A stretch of 64,000 nucleotides of DNA from Pontiella agarivorans (lineage in GTDB: Bacteria > Verrucomicrobiota > Kiritimatiellia > Kiritimatiellales > Pontiellaceae), in the NCBI RefSeq assembly GCF_034531395.1, contig NZ_JARVCO010000010.1:1-64000 (forward strand), in the 5' to 3' direction. The position numbers were made by a program, and so were the translations under genes. The first letter of the stretch is position 1. Each line of letters starts with the position of its first letter. This document shows positions 8,467 to 16,321 of the stretch, piece by piece. Below the pieces are notes generated by a model. The model saw only the letters and a program-made list of their open reading frames with translations. It had not been told where the DNA came from and did no database searches.

Positions 8467-9144
8467 TTATCCTCTCTTCCCAAACAGATCCGTTCCGATG
8501 CGGATCCAGGTGCTGCCCTCTTCAATAGCGACTTCCAGATCGTGCGACATCCCCATGGAAAGTTCGGGCAGCGGCGTACCGGTTTCGTCCTGCAGCTGAT
8601 CGCGCAGTTTCCGAAGGCTGGAAAAATGAACACGCGTTTTTTCCGGATCAGGCGCAAACGGCGGAATGAGCATCAGGCCGTGCACCTCGCACTTGCTCAT
8701 TTGGTTGGCCGCCTCAATGGCCCCCGCCACTTCTTCAGGTTTAAACCCGTATTTTGCGGCTTCCCCGGCAATATTGACCTGCAGCAAAACCGGCAGGGTC
8801 TGGTTGGCATGACTTTCCAGGGTTTGGAGCAGTTTCAGCGAATCCACGGAATGGATCATTTGGAAAAGGTTGGCTGCAACCTTGGCCTTGTTGCTCTGCA
8901 GATGCCCGATCAAATGCCATTCCAGCCCGCCGGGACTCATCGGAATTTTGGACTGCGCTTCCTGCACCTTGTTTTCACCGAAAAGCCGAAGTCCGCAGTC
9001 AACCGCTGCGCGCACCGCTTCCGGCGGTTTCGTTTTTGAGACCGCAAGCAGCGTTACGCTGTCGCGCGCCCGGCCGGCTTTTTCACACGCCGCCTGAATT
9101 CTGTGTTCCACCCGTTCCAGTCGATCTGAAAATGTTTCTTCCAT
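8467..9144 (-). CDS. yggS: YggS/PLPBP-family pyridoxal phosphate homeostasis protein
   Basis: A 225-residue cytosolic single-domain TIM-barrel protein that binds pyridoxal 5'-phosphate and buffers its level. Motifs include LLAVSKTKP with the PLP-lysine, FGENKVQEAQSK, WHLIGHLQSNK, and SMGMSHDLEVAI with the GS/GT phosphate loop near the end. The ATG at 9144 has an AAGGA site at useful distance; an in-frame GTG three codons earlier is too close to it. yggS next to proC is a common pairing in many bacteria. Confidence 0.93.
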   Translation of the reverse strand: MEETFSDRLERVEHRIQAACEKAGRARDSVTLLAVSKTKPPEAVRAAVDCGLRLFGENKVQEAQSKIPMSPGGLEWHLIGHLQSNKAKVAANLFQMIHSVDSLKLLQTLESHANQTLPVLLQVNIAGEAAKYGFKPEEVAGAIEAANQMSKCEVHGLMLIPPFAPDPEKTRVHFSSLRKLRDQLQDETGTPLPELSMGMSHDLEVAIEEGSTWIRIGTDLFGKRG

Positions 9145-9546
9145 ATATTTCACGTCCTTTTCGACCCAACAGCATTACCGATGACCCCGTATCGAATAAA
9201 GAATGAAAACCGCGAATCTCAGTCGCTCAGTAGAGAGCGGTTATTCCCGGGAAAGGCCCTTCCATGAAAACCCCCGATTTGCCGGCCGCATCATTCCCGT
9301 TCATGAGCGCCGGCTGACCCTTGAAGGAACATAACCAAATCCGTACCATTTAAACGTGGTGAGCATCGGGTTCAGCCGGAAACCGCCGGGCCGGTTTTCA
9401 GGAATACGATATTAATCCCGCCCCGGACAACACATTCTAAAACTTTTGCTCCCAATCATTTCGAACACTTCCTTTCAAAGGAACCGTTGTATTATAGGAT
9501 CTGAAAATAGACGTAAACGTTACTCCGTAAAATAAAAGAAAAGCGG
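9145..9546. other. Intergenic region, no gene seen
   Basis: About 400 bases with no supportable gene. A GC hairpin around 9376-9398 (AAACCG/CGGTTT core) may be a transcription stop, and GTAAACGTTAC near 9513-9523 is a short palindrome of the kind bound by LacI-type proteins. The promoter of the next gene is at its right edge. Confidence 0.4.
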
Positions 9547-9575
9547 TTGCAGTCTTATTCCGTTGTTTCTATGCT
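9547..9575 (+). promoter_or_regulatory. Predicted promoter of the surface-repeat protein gene
   Basis: TTGCAG and TATGCT are separated by exactly 17 bases. The start would lie near 9582, about 40 bases upstream of the ATG at 9624, which has an AAGGAGAG ribosome-binding site. Confidence 0.55.
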
Positions 9576-9623
9576 CCCAAACATAAATCACCAGCAACAT
9601 GTAAAACCACAAGGAGAGAAAAC

Positions 9624-10178
9624 ATGAAAAAATTGATGATTGTAGCTGCAGCGTGCGCGCTGACCGCAGGATCTTTTGCTGAAACCGCAGGCTTCCAGCT
9701 TTCGTTGACTCCGGATATCGCCCTCCAGGACCGTGATACTGAAATCAAAGGCGTATCGATCGGGGTATGGAATGAAAACCCCGGTGCACAGTGGCAAATC
9801 GGTTTTGTGAACGGTTCAACCGGCGACAGCAAAGGTTTCGCCTGGCTGCCCTACCTCACATTCTATAACTATGCTGAAAACTTCTCCGGCGTACATTGGG
9901 CTTGGGTGAATAACACCTCCGGTAAATTTGTCGGCTGGCAGAGCGGCATTGTGAACATCGCTCAGGAAGAGTTTGTCGGGCTCCAATCCGCCTGGGTGAA
10001 CTACACCGCAAAAATGCACGGCGTTCAGCTTGGCCTGGTGAACTATGCAAAAACTGTTGATGAATGGGCCTTCCAGCTCGGGCTCGTAAACATCATTGAA
10101 GACAACCCTTGGTTCAGCAACCTCCCAGGAGAACTGGCTCAGGGCATGATCATTGCCAACTGGAGCTTCGGTGATTAA
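9624..10178 (+). CDS. Secreted protein with LA_2272-type surface repeats
   Basis: A 184-residue protein with a signal peptide (MKKLMIVAAACALTAGSFA, cleavage near residue 19). The mature part carries repeats of the pattern G-x-x-x-G-x-V-N (for example GWQSGIVNIA, GLQSAWVNYT, GVQLGLVNYA, FQLGLVNIIE), the hallmark of the LA_2272 surface-repeat family described from Leptospira. Function is unknown; the repeats suggest a beta-solenoid or outer-surface protein. It stands alone, with its own promoter and terminator, which suggests a well-expressed monocistronic gene. Confidence 0.85.
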   Translation: MKKLMIVAAACALTAGSFAETAGFQLSLTPDIALQDRDTEIKGVSIGVWNENPGAQWQIGFVNGSTGDSKGFAWLPYLTFYNYAENFSGVHWAWVNNTSGKFVGWQSGIVNIAQEEFVGLQSAWVNYTAKMHGVQLGLVNYAKTVDEWAFQLGLVNIIEDNPWFSNLPGELAQGMIIANWSFGD

Positions 10179-10210
10179 TTCAACGTGCTGAATTAAACAT
10201 ATCCAAAGCA

Positions 10211-10243
10211 AAGCCGCTCCGATGTTTCAGAGCGGCTTTTTTT
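10211..10243 (+). terminator. Rho-independent terminator
   Basis: AAGCCGCTC pairs with GAGCGGCTT and runs into seven T. It ends the surface-repeat gene 33 bases after its stop. Confidence 0.9.
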
Positions 10244-10410
10244 ACATCCGCATCTGATCACATGAGGATTGACAGCCTTTAAGATCTTGCAGAAAGTGAA
10301 TTTGTTTGATCCCAAGTAGTTTTTTATGAAAGCCATCGATATTACTTCAGAGGATCGATATCGATAAACTGCAACAAAAGTAGGAAGAACCTTTTATTTC
10401 AGGAGAAAGC

Positions 10411-11391
10411 ATGATGAATAAAAAGCTTAGATCTTCGGTTTCCTGCGTCGGCTTCATACTGATCGCCGGCTGTGCAACGGTTGATAAACAGCCGCAGGCG
10501 GTTGAGGCCCCGGTTTCGCGCGAGGCCCAGCTTCAAGCCCAGAAGCAACAGGCTCTTCCCCCGAAACCCCGTTTAAAACGAAAAATTGCGATCGGACGCT
10601 TCAGCAACGAAACCCGATACGGCCGCTCATTACTGCGCGACGATGAAAATGACCCGCTGGGCAAACAGGTTTCAGATATTCTGGCCGGACGGCTGGTGGA
10701 ATCGGATCGTTTCCTGGTTTTTGAACGCCCGGATATCAATAAGCTGAAGACCGAAAGCGAACTGACCGGTCAAACGCTGAACCTTGTCGGCGTGGATACC
10801 ATGATTTTCGGATCGCTGACAGAATTCGGAATGAATACCACCGGCAAAAAAGGCTTTCTCAGCTCCACCAAAAAACAGACGGCGGAGGCTTCGGTGGAGC
10901 TCCGGCTGGTGGATGTTAAAACCGGCCGTATCTTCTTCACCGCCAAAGGCAGCGGCTCGGCCAGTGTTGAATCCGGAGAAATTGCAGGGTACGGCAGCAA
11001 AGCCTCTTATGATGCAACCCTGAGCGATAAAGCCATTGATGCCGCCGTATCCGATGTGCTCAATACGCTGATCCGGAAGCTGGAGGAGAAAACCTGGAAA
11101 ACCTCAATTCTTACGATAGAAAACGGCCAGGTCTACATCAGCGGCGGAGCCCATCAGGGCATCAGCAAGGGCGACACCTTTGCCGTCATGAAACGCGGAA
11201 AGACGGTGAAAAGTCCGCAGACCGGACTCGATATCGAACTTCCGGCTTCAAACGTGGCCTCCATTGAAATCCTTTCACTGTTCGGCGAAGACGAAGCCGG
11301 CGAAGGTTCAATCGCCCGGGTAACAGCAGGCGATCTGTCCGCTTACGATATAAACGACCTCTTCATCACGGAACAGGAGAATGAATCATGA
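10411..11391 (+). CDS. CsgG/HfaB-family lipoprotein
   Basis: A 326-residue lipoprotein with a lipobox at LIAGC and a CsgG-type domain (about residues 60-220: IAIGRFSNETRYG, GVDTMIFGSLTEF, VELRLVDVKTGRIF). CsgG forms an outer-membrane pore in curli export, but many homologues without curli genes have unknown roles. The C-terminal third (about 225-326) is an extra domain with GISKGDTFAVMKRG, recalling FlgT-like folds. First gene of four overlapping lipoprotein genes, in the same combination (CsgG-like, DUF4810, DUF799) known from Neisseria. No curli subunit genes are nearby. Confidence 0.88.
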   Translation: MMNKKLRSSVSCVGFILIAGCATVDKQPQAVEAPVSREAQLQAQKQQALPPKPRLKRKIAIGRFSNETRYGRSLLRDDENDPLGKQVSDILAGRLVESDRFLVFERPDINKLKTESELTGQTLNLVGVDTMIFGSLTEFGMNTTGKKGFLSSTKKQTAEASVELRLVDVKTGRIFFTAKGSGSASVESGEIAGYGSKASYDATLSDKAIDAAVSDVLNTLIRKLEEKTWKTSILTIENGQVYISGGAHQGISKGDTFAVMKRGKTVKSPQTGLDIELPASNVASIEILSLFGEDEAGEGSIARVTAGDLSAYDINDLFITEQENES

Positions 11392-11705
11392 AATGGATTT
11401 TCCTAACAGCAACCCTTCTGACCGCCGGCCTTTTTTCCGGCTGTGCCTATCCGGAAAAAGCGAAAGTGGAGCAGAAAGACGCCCGGCCGACCCTCGGCAT
11501 CGCCGGAGCACCCGCCGGCGCAAAGCTCTTTGTTGACGGCCTCGATATGGGGCCGGCAGCCCGCTTTAATGGAAAAGCAGGCGTTCTGCTCGTCGAAAGC
11601 GGAAAGCACCAAATTGAGGTCCGCAGCCCGAGCGGCGCGGTTCTTTACACCGAGGAAGTTTTCCTGAGTGGAGAAACAACAAAAATCCTGACCTTTAAAC
11701 CATGA
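11388..11705 (+). CDS. Small lipoprotein with PEGA-like domain
   Basis: A 105-residue lipoprotein with lipobox LFSGC. The mature part resembles a PEGA-type beta-sandwich (AKLFVDGLDMG, then KHQIEVRSPSGAVLY). The ATG overlaps the stop of the CsgG-like gene (ATGA), and its own stop overlaps the next start. It is an addition to the usual CsgG/DUF4810/DUF799 set. Function unknown; a role in envelope assembly with its neighbours is inferred from the tight coupling. Confidence 0.75.
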   Translation: MKWIFLTATLLTAGLFSGCAYPEKAKVEQKDARPTLGIAGAPAGAKLFVDGLDMGPAARFNGKAGVLLVESGKHQIEVRSPSGAVLYTEEVFLSGETTKILTFKP

Positions 11706-12091
11706 ACCGAAAACTGCTTCTGTACTGTTGTGCCGTTCCGCTTTTTCTTTCCGGCTGTGCCGCCCCGACCCTTTTCACCTGGGGCAATTACGACCAGTGG
11801 TTGTATGAAAACTATAAAAACCCCAAAAACGATGAAGTGCTTTATGCCGATTTGTCCGCCCTCATTTCGGACTACGAAAGCAGAAAAAATCCGCAGACCA
11901 AACCCCTGGCGCCCGGACTGTATGCCGAATACGGCTTTCTGCTGATGCGGCGGGGGGAAAACAAAAAAGCCATCGAATATTACAACAAAGAAAAAGCACT
12001 CTGGCCGGAATCCGCAGTATTTATGGATCATATGATTCAGGTGGCCTCCATCAACACCGGCACCGCAGACGGGGGAGAAATTCATGAATAA
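11702..12091 (+). CDS. DUF4810-type lipoprotein
   Basis: A 129-residue lipoprotein (lipobox FLSGC) matching the DUF4810 pattern: LFTWGNYDQWLYENYKNP at the start, a Lys/Pro-rich linker, then a TPR-like helical pair (GLYAEYGFLLMRRGENKKAIEYYNKE). The family occurs next to CsgG-like and GNA1162-like lipoprotein genes, as here. Starts at ATGA overlapping the previous stop. Function unknown. Confidence 0.85.
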   Translation: MNRKLLLYCCAVPLFLSGCAAPTLFTWGNYDQWLYENYKNPKNDEVLYADLSALISDYESRKNPQTKPLAPGLYAEYGFLLMRRGENKKAIEYYNKEKALWPESAVFMDHMIQVASINTGTADGGEIHE

Positions 12092-12755
12092 GAACATCAT
12101 TTATTCTCTTTTGCTTTTACTCCCCGTTCTGCTGGCGGGCTGCAGCACCACCCCGCCCGCCGGATATGACTACACCGCGTTCCGTTCAGCAGACCCGCAC
12201 TCCATTCTGATCGTACCGGTGGTCAACAACACCGTCGATGTGGATGCCGCCGATTATTTTCTGTCTGCCATTTCCCAGCCGGTTGCCGAACGGGGCTACT
12301 ACGTCTTTCCGGTCAACATGGTCAAACGCGTAATGGAAGAAGACGGGCTCGCCGATGCCCATATGGTGCACCATGCCGACCCGACCCGCCTGGCCGCCCT
12401 GTTCGGAGCGGATTCGGTTCTTTATATTACGGTGGAACGCTGGGACGCACAATATGCCGTACTCGCCACCACCGTGACGGTTGAATTCAATTATGTGCTG
12501 AAAGACGGCCATACCGGAAACGAACTCTGGAGTACGGCGCAGAAAATTGTCTATCAGCCGCAAAACAGCTCCAGCGGAAATCTGATCGCCGATCTGGTGG
12601 TTGCCGCCGTTCAGGCGGCCGCAACCAAAGCTGCACCCAATTACATGCCTCTTGCACGGCAGGCCAACGGAAAAGCGGTTGTCCAGACGCACTATGGTCT
12701 TCCGGCCGGTCCGTATAACCTCAAAGAATATCAGAACGATATGGATCGATTCTAA
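12084..12755 (+). CDS. GNA1162/DUF799-family lipoprotein
   Basis: A 223-residue lipoprotein (lipobox LLAGC) of the GNA1162 family, first described from meningococci. Typical features are DPHSILIVPVVNNTVDVDA, the region ending PVAERGYYVFPV, and VLYITVERWDAQYAV. The fold resembles TolB N-terminal-like domains, and the product sits at the outer membrane. It overlaps the preceding gene by 8 bases and is last in the operon. Its end overlaps the convergent holA by 4 bases. Confidence 0.88.
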   Translation: MNKNIIYSLLLLLPVLLAGCSTTPPAGYDYTAFRSADPHSILIVPVVNNTVDVDAADYFLSAISQPVAERGYYVFPVNMVKRVMEEDGLADAHMVHHADPTRLAALFGADSVLYITVERWDAQYAVLATTVTVEFNYVLKDGHTGNELWSTAQKIVYQPQNSSSGNLIADLVVAAVQAAATKAAPNYMPLARQANGKAVVQTHYGLPAGPYNLKEYQNDMDRF

Positions 12756-13849
12756 CGCCGGCGCCGCGGTGGGGCACAGAGTTTGGCCAGCAGCGTTTCA
12801 AGCATCAGCTCATGCGGGATCGATCCTTCCGAAATCATCTTTTCGTGGGTATCCACCACCAGCCGCTTGCTCGCCGCCAGGCGGGCGACCGTGTAGGGAG
12901 CCGCCTGGTTGGCAAATTTCGAAGCCCGGAACCAATGCATTTTCCGCGGATCATCTGGCATGGCCGCAAAATAATCATCAATCTCTTCGTCGTTCGCCCA
13001 CTGGATCCGGTTGCCGTTCATGCGAAGCCAGCCGATCTCCATATATTCCCGGAACCGCAGTAGATTCTGAAACAGATTTTCAATCTGGATAATCAGACCG
13101 ATGGCCGTCTGTTTCTGGAAAAGCAGCTGCCGGAAAATCCGGATCGCCTCCCCGAGTTTCCGCTCGGCAATAGCATCCGTAAAGTCCCAGGCCACCGCTT
13201 CATGAGAAGCCGCCGTCATCAGCTGCACATCCTGAAGCTGGATATTTTTATCCTCGCCTTTATAGAGCACCAGCTTCTCCACCTCATTCATGATCTGGCG
13301 GGTTTCAAAACCGGCCCGGTCGATAAACAGGTCCGCCGCATCGGAATCGATGCTGTACCCTTCGCGCTTAAACAACGATTTCGCCCGTTTCAACGCCACC
13401 GGCCGCGCCTCATAGTCGCGTTCGGGAATATCAAACTCCTCGAATTCAACGATATCCTTAATCGCCTTGTAAAAACCCGAAACCTTGTAAATCCCCGGCG
13501 CGGAAACCACCAGAAACTGATCCGGCGAAAGCCCGGCCTTCAGATCATTGGAAAGTTCCGCCAGCAGCCGTTTCACATCGGCATTCTTCATAATGACCTG
13601 ATTTTTCAGAAACGCGGCATCGCGCAGCCAAACCACTTTTTTACCGCCGAAAAGCCCCACGGTCCGGAATGCCGCCACGCACTGATCGATTGCCGCAATG
13701 GCCTCATCCACCTTCGATGCACTGCCGTCGATCACTTCCAGCGAGAGCGACTGCTCCTCCGCAGGGCAGATCTGATCCACCTTTTTCCGCGCATTCGTAC
13801 CCACCAGGTATTCATCATTTCCACAATAAAAATATACGTTATCCGCCAT
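12752..13849 (-). CDS. holA: DNA polymerase III, delta subunit
   Basis: Clamp-loader subunit that opens the sliding clamp during replication. At 365 residues, the ATG at 13849 (GGAAGGAATC upstream) is the right start, since the longer frame adds an unrelated N-terminus. The HolA pattern is present: YFYCGNDEYLVGTNARK at the N-terminus, a KKVVWLRDAAF segment, and a C-terminal helical part with WDFTDAIAERKLGEAI and LIIQIENLFQNLLRFRE. Converges with the lipoprotein operon and is divergent from the HIT gene. Confidence 0.93.
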   Translation of the reverse strand: MADNVYFYCGNDEYLVGTNARKKVDQICPAEEQSLSLEVIDGSASKVDEAIAAIDQCVAAFRTVGLFGGKKVVWLRDAAFLKNQVIMKNADVKRLLAELSNDLKAGLSPDQFLVVSAPGIYKVSGFYKAIKDIVEFEEFDIPERDYEARPVALKRAKSLFKREGYSIDSDAADLFIDRAGFETRQIMNEVEKLVLYKGEDKNIQLQDVQLMTAASHEAVAWDFTDAIAERKLGEAIRIFRQLLFQKQTAIGLIIQIENLFQNLLRFREYMEIGWLRMNGNRIQWANDEEIDDYFAAMPDDPRKMHWFRASKFANQAAPYTVARLAASKRLVVDTHEKMISEGSIPHELMLETLLAKLCAPPRRRR

Positions 13850-13923
13850 GATTCCTTCCAAACTTCCAATCTCCGGAAGATATGATTTAATCCTCTCCTT
13901 TGAAACTGAAAACAGGATCAAGC

Positions 13924-14409
13924 ATGAACAAAACCATCTGGGCGCCGTGGCGCATTGAATACATTCTGGGCGAAAAAGAAGGCGGCTGTTTTCTCTGCCG
14001 CATGTTCGCCGAAAACAACGACCGTGAAAACCTGCTGCTTAAACGCGGAAAAACCTGCGCCGTCGTCATGAACCGCTATCCCTACAATTCCGGACATCTG
14101 ATGGTCACTCCGTACCGCCACCTTGACAATCTTTCCGAACTCACGGCTGAAGAGCGGCTCGAACTGATGGATCTCACCGCCGAAGCCGTGGATATTTTAA
14201 AGGCGGAACTGCATCCGCAAGGCCTCAACCTCGGGTTTAATCTGGGCGAACCCGCCGGAGCCGGACTGAAAGATCATATCCACCAGCACATTGTACCGCG
14301 CTGGACCGGTGATACCAATTTTATGCCCGTTCTCGCCGACACCCGCGTGATGCCGCAGGCCCTGCTCGAACAGTACGATATTCTTCACCCCCTTTTTAAT
14401 CCGGCCTGA
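13924..14409 (+). CDS. HIT-family hydrolase/phosphorylase
   Basis: A 161-residue histidine-triad protein. The catalytic triad motif HIHQHIVPRW is complete near residues 118-127, and the N-terminus IWAPWRIEYI is typical of the Ap4A phosphorylase-like subgroup. A pair of Cys (CFLCRMF) near residue 22 may bind zinc. It would act on nucleoside polyphosphates or AMP conjugates in the cytosol. The ATG at 13924 follows AGGATC. The stop shares a base with the start of the acetyltransferase gene, so three genes (HIT, acetyltransferase, NUDIX) are coupled. Confidence 0.9.
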   Translation: MNKTIWAPWRIEYILGEKEGGCFLCRMFAENNDRENLLLKRGKTCAVVMNRYPYNSGHLMVTPYRHLDNLSELTAEERLELMDLTAEAVDILKAELHPQGLNLGFNLGEPAGAGLKDHIHQHIVPRWTGDTNFMPVLADTRVMPQALLEQYDILHPLFNPA

Positions 14410-14987
14410 TGATGAAATCCGAAAAAGAAAAAATGCTCGCCGGCGAACTCTATTATTCCATGGGCGGCGAACTGGCCGCCGAACGTGAAACGGCCCGATC
14501 GCTGCTGAAAAAAATGAATATCGAGCTGTTCGATGACCCCGAAGGACGCCGGGAAACCCTCCGGCAACTGCTGCCCAACTGCGCGGATGATATTTATGTG
14601 ACCCCGCCCTTCTATTGCGATTACGGCTATAATATTCACTGCGAAGAAAAGGTTTACCTGAATTTCAACTGCGTTTTTCTCGATGTCTGCGAAATCCGCA
14701 TCGGTGCACGGACCCTTTTCGCTCCGAATGTGCAGCTCTACACCGCCGGCCATCCCTTATCCGCCACGCAGCGGGCGGCCGAACTGGAATTCGGCCAACC
14801 CATCACCATCGGCAAAGACTGCTGGCTGGGCGGGAACGTCATTGTCCTTCCGGGCGTCACGATCGGTGACCGCGTGGTAATCGGTGCCGGTTCTGTCGTC
14901 ACAAAAGATATCCCTTCCGATGCATTGGCCGTAGGCAATCCTGCAAAGGTCATCCGGAACATTGAGAAAACCGATGCACCGCAATGA
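14409..14987 (+). CDS. Sugar O-acetyltransferase (maltose/galactoside type)
   Basis: A 192-residue left-handed beta-helix acetyltransferase of the Maa/LacA/NodL group, using acetyl-CoA. Present are the N-terminal cap (KMLAGELYYSM), FNCVFLDVC, FAPNVQLYTAGHP with the catalytic His, and late hexapeptide repeats (IGKDCWLGGNVIVLPGVTIG). Overlaps the HIT gene by one base and the NUDIX gene by 14 bases. The natural substrate cannot be read from the sequence. Confidence 0.93.
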   Translation: MMKSEKEKMLAGELYYSMGGELAAERETARSLLKKMNIELFDDPEGRRETLRQLLPNCADDIYVTPPFYCDYGYNIHCEEKVYLNFNCVFLDVCEIRIGARTLFAPNVQLYTAGHPLSATQRAAELEFGQPITIGKDCWLGGNVIVLPGVTIGDRVVIGAGSVVTKDIPSDALAVGNPAKVIRNIEKTDAPQ

Positions 14988-15519
14988 CCTGCTTTCCAGA
15001 CTCCGGACCTATCGCAAAACGTGGCCGAATGAAAAAGACACAGCGGACCGGCTGATCGGTTTTGTTGAAACCCATCCCGACTGTTTTGAACGCTCCTTGC
15101 AGGTTGGCCATATTACGGGTTCCGCCTGGTTAGTTAATCGAGCCGGGACACACGTGCTTTTGACGCACCACAGAAAACTCGATATGTGGCTGCAGCTCGG
15201 CGGACATGCCGACGGCAACACCGACATCATCGATGCCGCCCGGCAGGAAGCCCTCGAAGAATCCGGAATCCGGAATCTGACCCTGTGGAATCCCGAAATC
15301 TTCGACCTCGATATTCATCGGATTCCTGAGCGTAAAAATGAACCGGCGCATTTTCACCACGATGTCCGCTTTGTGTTCCAATGCCTGGAAAACGAGGACT
15401 ACATCGTATCCGAAGAATCGCACGATCTCCAATGGGTCGACATCCAATCCCTGGAAAAATTTACCCATGAAGAATCCATGCTTCGCATGAAACGGAAGTG
15501 GCTTCAATTGCTGTCATAA
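14974..15519 (+). CDS. NUDIX hydrolase
   Basis: A 181-residue protein with a NUDIX box around residue 80-97 (core RQEALEESGI); the leading part of the box (GHADGNTD) is slightly atypical. The substrate is probably a nucleoside diphosphate derivative, but the sequence does not define it. The ATG at 14974 lies within the end of the acetyltransferase gene. A perfect TTCCARNNNYTGGAA palindrome occurs in frame at 15376-15390 (FQCLEN). Confidence 0.9.
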   Translation: MHRNDLLSRLRTYRKTWPNEKDTADRLIGFVETHPDCFERSLQVGHITGSAWLVNRAGTHVLLTHHRKLDMWLQLGGHADGNTDIIDAARQEALEESGIRNLTLWNPEIFDLDIHRIPERKNEPAHFHHDVRFVFQCLENEDYIVSEESHDLQWVDIQSLEKFTHEESMLRMKRKWLQLLS

Positions 15520-15524
15520 AGAAC

Positions 15525-15552
15525 TTGCGAAATATGTCATATATGACATATT
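15525..15552 (+). promoter_or_regulatory. Promoter with perfect palindromic operator of the toxin-antitoxin pair
   Basis: TTGCGA at 15525-15530 is followed by a perfect 22-base palindrome at 15531-15552 (arms AATATGTCATA and its complement), whose right end supplies a CATATT -10 box with 16-base spacing. The start would fall at or beside the toxin ATG at 15560. This is the usual arrangement for autorepression by an HTH antitoxin. Confidence 0.75.
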
Positions 15553-15559
15553 TATAACC

Positions 15560-15892
15560 ATGAACAAGCACCCCAAACCGCTTGTATGGCTGAAGGGCGA
15601 AATTAAAACGCCACCCCTCAGCAAGGAAGCCCGGATTGAAGCCGGCTGCCTGCTGAGAGATTTGCAGGAAGGAATTCGTCTCTCCCTGCCCCATTCACGC
15701 CCAATGCCCGCAATCGGGAAAAGGTGCCATGAGTTGAGAATCACAGATGAAAATTCGATTTGGAGAATTGTCTACCGCATAGATTCTGATGCGATCGTCA
15801 TTGCTGATGTATTTCAAAAGAAAACACAACAAACACCCAAGCGAGTGGTCGACGAAAGCAAACGCAGGCTCAAACAATACGATCTGATCTAG
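15560..15892 (+). CDS. HigB-like (phage Gp49-type) toxin
   Basis: A 110-residue RelE/ParE-superfamily protein of the phage-derived Gp49/HigB group, an mRNA interferase fold. Typical features are WLKGEIKTPPLSKEARIEAG, LPHSRPMPAIGKRCHELRI and WRIVYRIDSDAIVIADVF, with a basic C-terminal helix. No Shine-Dalgarno sequence precedes the ATG, and the predicted transcription start is next to it, so translation may be leaderless. The HTH antitoxin gene follows 16 bases later. Confidence 0.9.
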   Translation: MNKHPKPLVWLKGEIKTPPLSKEARIEAGCLLRDLQEGIRLSLPHSRPMPAIGKRCHELRITDENSIWRIVYRIDSDAIVIADVFQKKTQQTPKRVVDESKRRLKQYDLI

Positions 15893-15908
15893 ACAGGAGA
15901 AGAGCATC

Positions 15909-16214
15909 ATGAATGCCGAACAAAGAAAAAAACTTGAAGCTGCTGGATTTGCCATAGGAGATACTCAGGAATTTCTGAATCTGAGCGATGAGGAGATGGC
16001 CTATATCGAAATTAAGCGCGCCCTCAGCCAGCACCTTCGTGAAAAACGGAAGTCGAAAAAACTTACCCAGAGCCAGGCCGCTAAACTGATGCACACCAGT
16101 CAGAGCCGTTTCGCGAAGATGGAACACGCCGAAAAAACCGTATCCATCGATCTGCTTGTGCGTGCCAATCTTGCACTCGGAGCAACCCCCGGCGAACTCA
16201 AACACGCCCTCTGA
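15909..16214 (+). CDS. HigA-like XRE antitoxin
   Basis: A 101-residue protein with a C-terminal XRE helix-turn-helix ([21 protein letters not shown]) and an N-terminal helical part. This is the usual HigA-type layout, neutralising the toxin and repressing the operon through the palindrome upstream. Strong ACAGGAGA ribosome-binding site, better than that of the toxin, which would favour antitoxin excess. Confidence 0.92.
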   Translation: MNAEQRKKLEAAGFAIGDTQEFLNLSDEEMAYIEIKRALSQHLREKRKSKKLTQSQAAKLMHTSQSRFAKMEHAEKTVSIDLLVRANLALGATPGELKHAL

Positions 16215-16321
16215 ACCCTGCCCTCAAGGGTCGGAGCACTCCAAAACACCGCTTCTCGCTACATGATTTTCCTGTCCTCTTCTTTTCTATCGTCCTGGAT
16301 TCTGCAACGCTCCCCCGCCAT

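Noticed and set aside
9254-9320. 17-residue plus-strand ORF starting near 9264 (MKTPDLPAASFPF...)
   Set aside because: No proper ribosome-binding site or recognisable homology; too short to support.
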